Of a stretch of 64,000 bases of DNA, positions 8,744 through 17,122 are shown piece after piece. Numbering within the stretch: position 1 is the first letter of the stretch; every line of letters starts with the position of its first letter. Both the position numbers and the translations under genes were made by a program. Under the pieces are notes generated by a model. The model searched no databases and had not been told where the DNA came from. It saw only the letters and a list, made by a program, of their open reading frames with translations. Source of the DNA: Hyphomonadaceae bacterium (GTDB lineage Bacteria; Pseudomonadota; Alphaproteobacteria; Caulobacterales; Aquidulcibacteraceae); the NCBI GenBank assembly GCA_016791365.1, contig JAEUMT010000021.1:62001-126000 (forward strand), read 5' to 3'.

Positions 8744-9663
8744 GACTGCGGCTCGTCGCGGCCCCAATTGGGCGCGGGCGTATCCTGGCCCGCATCGATG
8801 ACTTCACGACGCATGCGGCGTGCGCGATCGAAAAGATCGTAGAGCGTTTCACCCTCGCCCCAGCGGATCGCGCGCTGCAACGCAGCCAAATCCTCCGAGA
8901 AGCGCCCAAGCACTTCCAGCACCGCTTCGCGATTGTTCAGGAACACGTCACGCCACATTGTCGGATCGCTGGCGGCGATGCGGGTGAAATCGCGAAAACC
9001 GGAAGCGGAATACTTCACAACTTCGCTCTCAGTCACGCTCTCCAGATCTTCGGCCATCGCAACGATGTTGAAGGCGATCAGGTGCGGCAAGTGACTGGTG
9101 ACAGCGAGCACGACGTCATGACGCTCTGGATCCATCACATCAACGTGCGCGCCCAGCTTCTCCCAGAATTCGCCGAGGTCAATGACCGCCTGCTTGCCTT
9201 CGGCTGTGTCATCCAGCGGCGTGAGAATCTGCCAGCGCCCCTTGAACAACGTCGCAAAACCCGCCTCGGGGCCCGAATGTTCAGTACCGGCGAGCGGATG
9301 GCCTGGCACGAACACAACGTGTTCCGGCAAATACGGCGACACCGCCGCAATCACCGCGTTTTTCACAGAGCCGGTATCCGTCACGACGGCCCCGTGCTTT
9401 AGGGCCGGCGCAATCGCCGCCGCCGCAGCGCTCATGGCGCCGACCGGAACAGCAAGCACGACCAAGTCGGCGCCGGCGACAGCGTTCGCCGCATCATCGA
9501 AAGTCTCGCCCAGCCCAAGCGCCCGTACGCGCTTCCGAACCGACTCGTCAGCATCAAAAAAAGCAACGCTGTTTGAGGCGCCAAACTCAATCGCGCCACG
9601 CGCGATCGACACGCCGATCAAGCCCGCGCCTATGATCGCAATGCGGTCGAACACAACGGCCAT
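8740..9663 (-). CDS. tyrC: Prephenate/arogenate dehydrogenase
   Basis: This 307-residue protein should catalyse NAD(P)-dependent oxidative decarboxylation of prephenate or arogenate in tyrosine synthesis. The N-terminal Rossmann fold has GAGLIGVSIARG at about 11-22. The TyrA signatures DTGSVKNAV and PGHPLAGTEHSG lie near residues 95-130. The helical dehydrogenase domain follows, with VTSHLPHLIAF near 185. The start shares one base with the stop of the chorismate mutase gene (TGATG), so the two enzymes of the branch are coupled. Cofactor and substrate preference cannot be fixed from sequence. Confidence 0.9.
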   Translation of the reverse strand: MAVVFDRIAIIGAGLIGVSIARGAIEFGASNSVAFFDADESVRKRVRALGLGETFDDAANAVAGADLVVLAVPVGAMSAAAAAIAPALKHGAVVTDTGSVKNAVIAAVSPYLPEHVVFVPGHPLAGTEHSGPEAGFATLFKGRWQILTPLDDTAEGKQAVIDLGEFWEKLGAHVDVMDPERHDVVLAVTSHLPHLIAFNIVAMAEDLESVTESEVVKYSASGFRDFTRIAASDPTMWRDVFLNNREAVLEVLGRFSEDLAALQRAIRWGEGETLYDLFDRARRMRREVIDAGQDTPAPNWGRDEPQS

Positions 9664-10472
9664 CAGACGCGCGCGTAGGAGCCGAGGACACGGACGCTAT
9701 CAAGGCCGGCGCGCGACATCGCGGCCGCGCGCGGATCATCGAGGCCGATGAAACCATCGACACGGACAAGCACGCGTGGCTCGGCGCGAGCCAACTCGCG
9801 GCCAGTGAGCCCAGTTTCATTCAGCGCGCGTTGCAAACGGTGGTGTGGATCGAAAGCGATCAGAATAGTGACGTCATTGCCCGCTTCTTCGGTTTGCGAT
9901 GCGGCGAACACGGCTGCTTCCGGTTCGTCCGTCCCCCCGAGCAGCGGCAGGCCCGCGATGATGTGAAGGTTGTGAAAGCGGCGCTCGGACAGCGCCGGCC
10001 ACCAAGCGCCGACACCAGGCGCGGCGGGCCAACTCGTTACCGCGACGACCGAGTCCGGATTTTCCGCCGCCTTCTGCAGCGCCGCCTGCGGTTCGCCCAG
10101 ATCCTTGATCCGCGTTCGGGCGCCGAAATGACGGCGGGCGATATCGAAGAGCCGCGTCGGGTCGCCGCGGCCGCCACCGACGACCACGTCAAACATGCGC
10201 TGCCGGCGCAGTGATGCGGCGATCATCGCGCGCCAAAGTTCGACAACGAGGTCGCGGTCAAGCGGCGCCGGCGCTTCCGCAACGAGCCGGCGCAGCATAG
10301 CGACCTCGCGGCCAGGGCGGATCGGAAGGCCGCTTTCAGACGGCTTTAGGCCAGCCAATTTATCAATCGCACGCAGACGCTCAGCAAACAGCGCAAGCAA
10401 TTGCTTGTCGATGCCGTCGATCTCGGTGCGGATCGTTTCGAGTGGTGAACCGGGGGGGCTCTGGTCGTTCAT
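9663..10472 (-). CDS. Chorismate mutase with C-terminal extension
   Basis: Residues 10-95 form an AroQ-type helical chorismate mutase, which rearranges chorismate to prephenate (RTEIDGIDKQLLALFAERL and a C-terminal helix VELWRAMIAASL). The remaining 170 residues resemble the periplasmic-binding-like part of bifunctional P-proteins, but I do not see a convincing prephenate dehydratase catalytic motif. I therefore call only the mutase. It lies directly upstream of tyrC on the same strand and diverges from metX across 122 bases. Confidence 0.82.
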   Translation of the reverse strand: MNDQSPPGSPLETIRTEIDGIDKQLLALFAERLRAIDKLAGLKPSESGLPIRPGREVAMLRRLVAEAPAPLDRDLVVELWRAMIAASLRRQRMFDVVVGGGRGDPTRLFDIARRHFGARTRIKDLGEPQAALQKAAENPDSVVAVTSWPAAPGVGAWWPALSERRFHNLHIIAGLPLLGGTDEPEAAVFAASQTEEAGNDVTILIAFDPHHRLQRALNETGLTGRELARAEPRVLVRVDGFIGLDDPRAAAMSRAGLDSVRVLGSYARV

Positions 10473-10545
10473 CCTTGGAACCTTAGCGGTCTTTCATACG
10501 CCACGCCAACGACCAGCGTGCAACGCGAGTCTTCAACAGCAGCAG

Positions 10546-10570
10546 CCCTCCCCAGGGGGATATTTCCCCC
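10546..10570. promoter_or_regulatory. Overlapping short G/C hairpins upstream of metX
   Basis: A run CTCCCC (10548-10553) is followed by GGGGGA (10555-10560), loop TATT, and TCCCCC (10565-10570). The central G-run can pair with either flank, giving two mutually exclusive hairpins about 25 bases before the metX start. This could affect metX translation or transcription, but I recognise no known riboswitch class and the arms are short. Confidence 0.25.
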
Positions 10571-10594
10571 GCGACGCAGTTTATACGACTGCAG

Positions 10595-11764
10595 ATGATT
10601 CATGCAGGCGGCGCAGCAGCGAAACTACAAGCGGCGGGCGGTGTGCGCTCGCTTGTTTTTGATACATCAACGCCATTGCAGCTTTCCAGCGGCGAAGCAT
10701 TGGCGCCGCTGACGGTCGGGTTTGAAACCCAGGGCGCCTTGAACGCGGATCGCAGCAACGCCGTCCTGATCTGCCATTCACTCACCGCCGATCAATTCGT
10801 GGCCAGCCCAAATCCGATCACGGGCCGTCCCGCCTGGTGGCCGCGCATTGTCGGCCCGGGGCGTCCGATCGACACCAACCGCTTCTTTGTGATCTGCTCA
10901 AACGTATTGGGCGGCTCGATGGGCTCGACCGGACCGGGGTCGATTGCAGCCGACGGCCTGCCCCATTCCTTGCGTCTGCCGGCGATCACCATGGCGGACA
11001 TCGTGCGTGCGCAAGCCATGCTCGTGGAAGCGCTCGACATTGAGAACCTCTTTCTCGTGATCGGCCCGGGCATGGGCGGCATGCAGGCGCTGCAATGGGC
11101 CAGCGCTTATCCCAAGCGCGTGTTCTCGTGCGTAACGGTGGCGGCGGCGGCCAAGCAATCGGCGCACAACATCGCGCTCGCCGAACTCGGACGCCAGGCA
11201 ATCATGGCCGATCCCGACTGGCGCAACGGCGCGTACCTGCAGCATGGCGTGCGGCCGACGCGCGGCGGGGCCGTGGCGCGCACGTCGGCGCAACTTGCGG
11301 GCCTCTCGCCGCAAGATGTGCGCTCGCGGTTCGAAGGCGCGCGCACGCAGGAGCGCTTCGTGTTCAATGCCGAAGGGGCAAACGACACGATGCGGCCGCA
11401 ACAGGGCGCCGGGTTCGTCGATCGCTTCGACGCCAATTCCTATCTTTATCTTTCGCGCGCGATGGATGGTTTTGATCTCGGTGCGGATTTCGGCGGCCGA
11501 TTGGCGAATGCCTTCCAAGGCGGTTCAACGCGTCATGGCGTGTTCTCGTTTTCAAGCGACTGGCGCTATCCGCCGGAGGACGGCCGCGAACTCGCACGCG
11601 CGCTCGCGGCCGCTGGCGCGGAAGCTTCGTTCCTGGAAATCACCAGCGCGCATGGTCACGATGCGTATCTGGGTCATGAACCGGCCTTCGAAGCAGCACT
11701 CACCGGCTTTATCGACTCCGCCGCAGCTGCGCGTGGTCTGGCCCTCAATGGCGGAGGCGTTTGA
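10595..11764 (+). CDS. metX: Homoserine O-acetyltransferase family protein (MetX) lacking the nucleophilic serine
   Basis: MetX normally transfers an acyl group from acyl-CoA to homoserine in methionine synthesis, using a Ser-Asp-His triad of the alpha/beta-hydrolase fold. This 389-residue protein is recognisably MetX throughout: NPITGRP, CSNVLGGSMGSTGP, MADPDWRNGAY, RFDANSYLYLSRAMD, and the Asp and His regions SSDWRYP and SAHGHDAYL. At the nucleophile elbow the usual GGSMGG reads G157-P-G-M-G-G. Codon 11069-11071 (GGC) thus encodes Gly159 where the catalytic serine belongs. Serine codons differ by at least two bases (TCG to GGC), so a single read error is unlikely. The ATG at 10595 was preferred because the family domain begins soon after. 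metW overlaps its stop. Confidence 0.88.
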   Translation: MIHAGGAAAKLQAAGGVRSLVFDTSTPLQLSSGEALAPLTVGFETQGALNADRSNAVLICHSLTADQFVASPNPITGRPAWWPRIVGPGRPIDTNRFFVICSNVLGGSMGSTGPGSIAADGLPHSLRLPAITMADIVRAQAMLVEALDIENLFLVIGPGMGGMQALQWASAYPKRVFSCVTVAAAAKQSAHNIALAELGRQAIMADPDWRNGAYLQHGVRPTRGGAVARTSAQLAGLSPQDVRSRFEGARTQERFVFNAEGANDTMRPQQGAGFVDRFDANSYLYLSRAMDGFDLGADFGGRLANAFQGGSTRHGVFSFSSDWRYPPEDGRELARALAAAGAEASFLEITSAHGHDAYLGHEPAFEAALTGFIDSAAAARGLALNGGGV

Positions 11765-12384
11765 TGGCGCAGCTCGAACTCGTCCAACCCGCGCCGCTCG
11801 AACTCACGAGCGCCGAGCCGCGCGGCGACCACCTCGTCATCTCCCGCATGGTCGAAACCGGCGGCAAGGTTCTTGACGTCGGCTGCGGCGACGGCGCGCT
11901 GATGCAGTTGCTGGCGCGCGAATGCGACGCCAAAGCGCGCGGGCTGGAGATCGACCCGAACAAGGCGCACCGTTGCGTCGTGCGCGGCATGTCGGTGGTG
12001 CAAGGCGACGCCGAGCGCGATCTTGGCGAATTTCCAAGCGGCGCGTTCGACTACGTCATCTTCTCGCGGACGCTGCAGGATCTTCGTCGGCCACAGGCGG
12101 CGTTGAAGCAGGCGGCGCGCATTGGCGAACGCGTCATCGTCTCGATCACCAATGCCGGCCGCTGGAACAAGCGTGCGCAATTGCTGTTGCAGGGCCGCCT
12201 CGGGCCAAACGAACGCCTCCACCGCTACTCGGTGCGCGATTTCGCGGACATCGCGCGGGAGATGCGGCTTGGCATCGAACGCGCGGTGCCGCTTTCGCAA
12301 GGCCACGCGGGCGCGCCCTTCGCAAAGACCATCTGGCGCGCAAACTGGTTCTGCGAAGAAGCCGTCTTTCTGCTGACAACGTGA
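11764..12384 (+). CDS. metW: Methionine biosynthesis protein MetW
   Basis: This protein of about 206 residues has a methyltransferase-like fold with the SAM-type motif VLDVGCGDGALMQLL (about residues 35-49) and the MetW pattern VVQGDAERDL and DYVIFSRTLQ. MetW is regularly encoded with MetX and is reported in several bacteria to associate with or activate it. The ATG at 11764 overlaps the metX stop as TGATG; the TTG just before it is less likely. Co-inheritance with the serine-less MetX makes the pair worth testing together. Confidence 0.9.
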   Translation: MAQLELVQPAPLELTSAEPRGDHLVISRMVETGGKVLDVGCGDGALMQLLARECDAKARGLEIDPNKAHRCVVRGMSVVQGDAERDLGEFPSGAFDYVIFSRTLQDLRRPQAALKQAARIGERVIVSITNAGRWNKRAQLLLQGRLGPNERLHRYSVRDFADIAREMRLGIERAVPLSQGHAGAPFAKTIWRANWFCEEAVFLLTT

Positions 12385-12394
12385 TCCGCCACGC

Positions 12395-13486
12395 ATGAAG
12401 CGCCTCGTGATCTGCTGCGACGGGACTTGGCAACGCCTCTACGGCAATAGCCTGACCAATGTGGCGCTGACCGCGCGCGCGGTCGCCTCGCGCGACGCAA
12501 AGGGCAATCTGCAGATCGTCTATTATTCGGCGGGCGTCGGCGCGTCTGTCGATGGCGTCAGCCTTTGGCAAGGCATGACCGGCGCCGATCTTGACGACAA
12601 CCTGCTGGAAGCCTGGCTGTTCATCAATCTGAACTACGAGCCCGGCGATCAGATCTATCTGTTTGGCTTTTCACGCGGCGCCTACACCGTGCGTTCGCTG
12701 GCGGGATTGCTGCGCAAATGCGGCATCCTTCGTCGCGAGCATGTCGATAAATCGCGCGCCGCGCTCGACCTCTATCGCCGCCGCGAACTCACGGCGGACA
12801 GCGAAGAAGCCGAGCGCTTTCGTGTCGCCCACGCCATTGCATGGCCGCGCCTCGCACGTCCCTTCACCTCGCCGCCCGTCGATCTTTCGATCCGCTATCT
12901 CGGTGTTTGGGATACGGTTGGCTCGCTTGGCATCCCGCGCGTTCTGCCGGTTTCGATCAGCATGAACACGCGCTACGAGTTTCACGACACCGCGCTGTCA
13001 CGGTCGGTCGAACATGCGCGGCACGCGGTCGCGATCGATGAACGACGTGCGCCGTTTAGGCCGACGCTGTGGAGCAACATCGACGCGTTCAACGCGCCAG
13101 GCGCACGGCCACGCGTGGCGCAACAATGGTTTCCGGGCGACCATGGCGGCGTCGGCGGCGGGGGCACGCGTGGGCTTTCCAATTGCGCGCTCATGTGGGT
13201 GCTCGAAGGCGCGGAACTCGCCGGCTTAGCGATCTCACGCGAACCAGGGTCGGTGATCTCAGGGTGCCTCGCCGATATCGATCCGATCAACCCTCCTGTC
13301 GACGGCAAGGGATTCCCGATCATTCGCGCGCTGACGTCGCGCTGGCGCACCGGCCTCAATCGGTATGAAGACATCCACGAGACGGCGCGGCTTCGCTTCG
13401 CGGCGAATGCGACTTACCGGCCGCCGCTGCTCGCGCCTTTCGCCGATCGCATTTTACAATCGATGCGCCAGCGCGAAGCCGCCTAA
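12395..13486 (+). CDS. DUF2235 alpha/beta-hydrolase-like protein
   Basis: This 363-residue protein opens with RLVICCDGTWQ, the typical start of DUF2235. The nucleophile elbow GFSRGAYTVRSLAG (about residues 89-102) carries the G-x-S-x-G serine. A second conserved stretch, WFPGDHGGVGGG, lies near residue 245. DUF2235 domains occur in Tle1-type phospholipase effectors of type VI secretion, but this is a free-standing protein with no T6SS genes nearby. A housekeeping hydrolase is as likely as an effector. The start is 10 bases after metW. The stop overlaps the convergent DUF1624 remnant by four bases (CTAA). Confidence 0.82.
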   Translation: MKRLVICCDGTWQRLYGNSLTNVALTARAVASRDAKGNLQIVYYSAGVGASVDGVSLWQGMTGADLDDNLLEAWLFINLNYEPGDQIYLFGFSRGAYTVRSLAGLLRKCGILRREHVDKSRAALDLYRRRELTADSEEAERFRVAHAIAWPRLARPFTSPPVDLSIRYLGVWDTVGSLGIPRVLPVSISMNTRYEFHDTALSRSVEHARHAVAIDERRAPFRPTLWSNIDAFNAPGARPRVAQQWFPGDHGGVGGGGTRGLSNCALMWVLEGAELAGLAISREPGSVISGCLADIDPINPPVDGKGFPIIRALTSRWRTGLNRYEDIHETARLRFAANATYRPPLLAPFADRILQSMRQREAA

Positions 13487-14379
13487 AGATACGACAACCA
13501 CCAATCGCGCCGGCGGGCCTTGAGCAGCTGCCAATACCGGCAGACCGGATAGAGCAGCGCGAGCACGACAACCCAGGCGAGATAAACCCAACCCAATGAA
13601 AAGCCGAGCCCTTCGAGTTTTTCGGGCGCGATGAAAACGTTGATCATGTAGTCGAACAGGCCGTCGACATTTCGGCCCACTGCAGCGTTCGCCGCGATCG
13701 CGAGAACGTGGATCAGATAGATGTGCACCAGGTAGAAGAAGAACGGCACTGCGCCGAACGTGGTCAACACTGACGCCACGGGTCCACGCAGGCGGGAGAA
13801 CACCGGCCACATCGCGAACATGATGCCCAACGTCACGAGCGTGTATTGCAGCGACGGCGGATATTTCTGGACATCCAGGAATACCATGACAGCAGCGCCG
13901 GGCGTGGACTGATCGCGCCAATCGCGCCAAGCGCCCTCCGGGCCGGTGGCGAAAGCCGGATCGCCATAGATCATGGTGACGCGCAACACGACGAACAGCG
14001 CAAGCATGCCGAGGCCGAGCAAAAAGATAGTGCGATTGCGCTTTTCCGGCGCTTCCGTGAACACGCCGCCCAAACCGTAACCCAGCGCGATGACGCCAAT
14101 CCAAGGCAGCACGGGATAAGCGAAGAGACCAATCGGCGTACCGCCGACGATCACGGGGCCGCCGTCATGCAGGAACGTCCGGACCATGCCAAGTTGATCG
14201 GCGCTGAGCGGGTCCAGCAGATTGTGGCCGGCAATTATCACGACGCCGATGACGAGGACCGTCAGACGCGGCAGCCACACCAAAGCCGCCAGCGCTAGCA
14301 TGCAAACGCCAATGGCCCAGATCACTTGCAGAAAGAAGGCGTACGGAAAACCGAACGACCAGCCGAAGATATGCCTCAA
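13483..14379 (-). pseudogene. N-terminally truncated DUF1624 membrane acyltransferase-like gene
   Basis: The 298 open codons match the C-terminal two-thirds of DUF1624 (heparan-alpha-glucosaminide N-acetyltransferase-like) proteins: FFLQVIWAIG, VIIAGHNLLD, PWIGVIALGYGLGG, YGDPAF, and KYPPSLQYTLVTLG, with about eight membrane helices. The family's N-terminal third, with its DALRG motif and first helices, is absent. The only start available is TTG at 14379, and there is no visible ribosome site. Reading upstream in frame gives 11 more codons and then the stop codon of chrR (14413-14415), in the same frame. I infer a deletion or rearrangement that removed the 5' end, although no internal stop has accumulated. 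A shortened functional protein is possible. Confidence 0.6.
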
Positions 14380-14412
14380 ATCAAACCTGAAAGCGAGTTG
14401 CGCCGGCGCCGA

Positions 14413-15030
14413 TCAAACGTCGGCGTAAGCAAAAGCCAAGCGGCCGAGAAGGCCTTGCGCTTTCAGCCGGCCCTCGGTTGCAAACAGGCACAGGCAAGGC
14501 TCATCACCCTCGACCACCGGCAAATGGCAGAGATTGTCGTCAGCCGCCGCAAAGTCGCCGGCCTGAAAAAGCCCGACTTCGTCGCGGAACGCGCCTTTCA
14601 GCACTGTGCAAAACTCCGCACCAGAATGCTCGTGACGCGCGGCCGGCATCCCCGGCGCGACAGAGAGCAGATAGACGCGGTTGTCCTTCGCGTGCGGCGT
14701 ATTCACCGCCGCAACCCAAACACCTGGCGCAATCCACTTCTTCGGCTTCAGTGACAAACGTTCGAGCAGCGGCCGCGTATCTTGCCTATCCGAAGCGCCA
14801 GCCTGCGTTTCCAGACGCGCCAAGACGTTCGACAGCGCATCGGCGCCGATTTCAGCGTCCGGTAGAGATTTAAGCGCCGCACCTGAAACCGCTTCAAACG
14901 TTCCCACGCGCGCGCGGCACGTTGCGCAAACTTCCAAGTGCGCGCCGACGACAAGGCCAAAGCCGGCCTCCAACGCGCCGGACGCGTAGGCCGTCAGAAT
15001 ATCGTCCGAAGGGTGATGCCGAAGGCTCAC
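14413..15030 (-). CDS. chrR: ChrR-like anti-sigma factor with cupin domain
   Basis: This zinc-binding anti-sigma factor should hold the co-encoded ECF sigma factor inactive until singlet oxygen or organic hydroperoxide stress. The N-terminal domain has His residues in RHHPSDD and the zinc motif HLEVCATC. The C-terminal cupin (about 95-190) has HEHSGAEFCTVLKG and a later His in DNLCHLP. The GTG at 15030 overlaps the sigma stop as GTGA, with GGGAGAAG seven bases upstream, so I prefer it over the TTG at 15045. The protein ends normally, just before the truncated DUF1624 gene in the same frame. Confidence 0.85.
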   Translation of the reverse strand: MSLRHHPSDDILTAYASGALEAGFGLVVGAHLEVCATCRARVGTFEAVSGAALKSLPDAEIGADALSNVLARLETQAGASDRQDTRPLLERLSLKPKKWIAPGVWVAAVNTPHAKDNRVYLLSVAPGMPAARHEHSGAEFCTVLKGAFRDEVGLFQAGDFAAADDNLCHLPVVEGDEPCLCLFATEGRLKAQGLLGRLAFAYADV

Positions 15031-15584
15031 TGATACTTCTCCCAATGCGTGCGGAGCTTCATCAAGGCAAGCCGCAGACGTGACTTCACAGTCCCGAGCG
15101 GGAGCGAAAGACGCTCCGCTATTTCCGAATGCGGCCGGTCTTCAAAAAAGGACAGCCGCACCACTTGCCGTTGTTCTTCCGACAGCATCGCCATCGCCGC
15201 GGAAACTTGCTCTTCCGTTTGCCCACGCATCGCAGCGTCATCGGGCGCTTCGTCAGCACTCTCATCGCTTACAATAAGCACGGAACGATACGCCAGCTCG
15301 GTCCTCTCACGACGAAGCTTGTCGATCCAGGCATTGCGCGCGATGACGAATATCCAAGTCGACGCCTTCGCCTTTGTGGAATCAAACGAAGCGGCGCGCC
15401 GCCAGATCGCGACCATGGCGTCCTGCGCCAAATCCTCAGCCGCGGCGGCGGGCGCGCCCAGACGGAGCAGATACCCTTTCACCTTGCCGGCGTACGCCGC
15501 GAAGATGCGCTCGAACGCCTGACGATCGCCGCTGGCCACCCTGGCGAGCAGCGCTTCGTCCGTCTCGTCGAGGCGATCATGCAC
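15027..15584 (-). CDS. rpoE: ECF sigma-70 factor of the RpoE-ChrR (ECF11) type
   Basis: The sigma-70 region 2 (about residues 25-90) contains AEDLAQDAMVAIWRRA and TWIFVIARNAWID. Region 4 (about 125-180) has LSEEQRQVVRLSFFEDRPHSEIAERL. I chose the GTG at 15584 because AAGGAGG lies nine bases upstream. A start at the first ATG (15653) would be almost on top of the predicted autoregulated promoter. The predicted protein is 185 residues, normal for ECF factors. It is coupled to chrR. The divergent flavin oxidoreductase-DUF1365 operon is a likely target, by analogy with Rhodobacter RpoE regulons. Confidence 0.85.
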   Translation of the reverse strand: MHDRLDETDEALLARVASGDRQAFERIFAAYAGKVKGYLLRLGAPAAAAEDLAQDAMVAIWRRAASFDSTKAKASTWIFVIARNAWIDKLRRERTELAYRSVLIVSDESADEAPDDAAMRGQTEEQVSAAMAMLSEEQRQVVRLSFFEDRPHSEIAERLSLPLGTVKSRLRLALMKLRTHWEKYQ

Positions 15585-15658
15585 CGCGCGCAGCCTCCTT
15601 GGCGATGAAGAGGCCGGTTTTGCACCAGCAAAGGCGAAGTCCAGCACACGCATCGGCG

Positions 15659-15688
15659 ATGATACGGCGCAGCTCCCTGCCTGGATCA
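15659..15688 (-). promoter_or_regulatory. Candidate ECF11-type promoter for the sigma/chrR operon
   Basis: On the minus strand TGATCC (15688-15683) is followed after 18 bases by TATCAT (15664-15659). TGATCC with an 18-base spacer matches the -35 element reported for RpoE-ChrR systems; the -10 is less diagnostic. Transcription would begin near 15652, giving a leader of about 70 bases to the GTG start. This suggests autoregulation. Confidence 0.45.
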
Positions 15689-15766
15689 GTGTGAACCGCA
15701 GCCGATCTCAAACCGTATCCCTCGACAAACCAGCCTGCGTTCGGCGCGCTGGGATGGGAACGCTCA

Positions 15767-17122
15767 ATGGCCTTTACCTCCAGCGACGGCGCGCGCAGAC
15801 AAAGTATCGCCGTCATCGGCTCGGGCATAGCGGGAATGTCGGCCGCGTGGTTACTCAGCCAAAAACACGACGTGACCGTTTACGAGAAAAATGATCGCCT
15901 TGGCGGTCATTCGAACACCGTGATGGTGAAGACCAGCTTGGGCGAAACGCCGGTCGATACCGGCTTCATTGTCTTCAATGACGCCACCTACCCCAATCTC
16001 ATTGCCCTGTTCGAGCATCTCGGCGTCGCGACCAACGTGTCGGATATGTCGTTCGGCGTCTCGTTGCGCGGCGGCGAAACTGAATATTCCTCGGTCGATA
16101 CGTCAGCGTTCCTATGTGGCGGCCGCAATCTCATCAGCCCGCGCTTTTGGTCGATGACCTGGGACTTGCTGCGCTTTTATCGCAGCGCGCCACTGCAATT
16201 GCTGCGCGCACGCGATGAGATGATTTCGCTCGGCGACTATCTGAGCCGCCACGGATATGGCGACGCATTTCAGCGCGACCACCTATTGCCGCAAGCGGCG
16301 GCGATCTGGTCGGCGTCGATGGGTGATATTCATCACTATCCCGCGTGCGCGTTCGTTCGCTTCTTTGAAAACCACGGCCTGCTGAAACTAAAAGGTCGGC
16401 CCAAATGGCGCACGGTCGAGGGCGGCAGCCGCTCTTATGTCGGGAAATTGACGGCGCCCTACGCTGATCAGGCGCGATTGAACGCCGGCGCGGTGTCCGT
16501 CCGGCGCGAGGCGGGCGGCGTATGGGTGCGCGACGCGTTGGGACACAGCGCACGATACGATGACGTTGTCATCGCAACGCATGGCGATGAAGCGCTGGCG
16601 ATGCTTGAGGACGCCAGCGCCGAGGAACGCAATTTGTTGGGCGCCTTCCGCTATGCGAAAAATCGCGCCGTGCTGCACACGGACACCGCCTTCATGCCAC
16701 GCCGCGAGCCGCTTTGGGCGAGCTGGAACTATGTCGGCGACAATCCGGACGGCGGCTGCGTCGTCACGTATTGGATGAACAAGCTGCAGAACATCAAAAG
16801 CCGTGAACAGATCTTCCTCACGCTCAACCCGCGCACTTCTCCAGACCCCGCGAAAATCCTCTACGAGACCGAATACGACCACCCCCTCTTCGACGCGGCC
16901 GCCATCCGTGCGCAAGAGCATCTCTGGTCGCTGCAAGGCGTGCGCAACACCTGGTTCTGCGGCGCGCATTTCGGTTCAGGTTTCCACGAGGACGGACTGC
17001 AATCCGGGCTCGCCGTTGCCGAACAACTTGGCGGCGTGCGCAGGCCGTGGACGGTGGAGGGCGAGTCGAGCCGCATCTATGTCGGCGCGCCGTCACAACG
17101 ACCGGACGCGATCGCGGCATGA
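15767..17122 (+). CDS. FAD/NAD(P)-dependent amine-oxidase-like oxidoreductase
   Basis: This 451-residue flavoprotein has an N-terminal dinucleotide-binding motif (AVIGSGIAGMSAAWLL) and the following acidic residue in VYEKNDRLGGHSNTV. The C-terminal FAD contact GSGFHEDGLQSGLAVAEQL fits the family. Close relatives are encoded with DUF1365 and cyclopropane-fatty-acid-synthase-like genes in photooxidative-stress regulons and may modify membrane lipids. The exact reaction is unproven. It is divergent from the ECF sigma/chrR operon and overlaps the DUF1365 start by four bases. GGGA lies about 13 bases before the ATG. Confidence 0.85.
   Translation: MAFTSSDGARRQSIAVIGSGIAGMSAAWLLSQKHDVTVYEKNDRLGGHSNTVMVKTSLGETPVDTGFIVFNDATYPNLIALFEHLGVATNVSDMSFGVSLRGGETEYSSVDTSAFLCGGRNLISPRFWSMTWDLLRFYRSAPLQLLRARDEMISLGDYLSRHGYGDAFQRDHLLPQAAAIWSASMGDIHHYPACAFVRFFENHGLLKLKGRPKWRTVEGGSRSYVGKLTAPYADQARLNAGAVSVRREAGGVWVRDALGHSARYDDVVIATHGDEALAMLEDASAEERNLLGAFRYAKNRAVLHTDTAFMPRREPLWASWNYVGDNPDGGCVVTYWMNKLQNIKSREQIFLTLNPRTSPDPAKILYETEYDHPLFDAAAIRAQEHLWSLQGVRNTWFCGAHFGSGFHEDGLQSGLAVAEQLGGVRRPWTVEGESSRIYVGAPSQRPDAIAA

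Noticed and set aside
10473-10594. SAM-II or other known SAM riboswitch upstream of metX
   Set aside because: The short GC-rich leader lacks the conserved sequence and pseudoknot pattern of SAM-II or SAM/SAH riboswitches.
12395-13486. DUF2235 protein as a type VI secretion effector
   Set aside because: There are no VgrG, PAAR, immunity or structural T6SS genes nearby and no toxin-type fusion domain.
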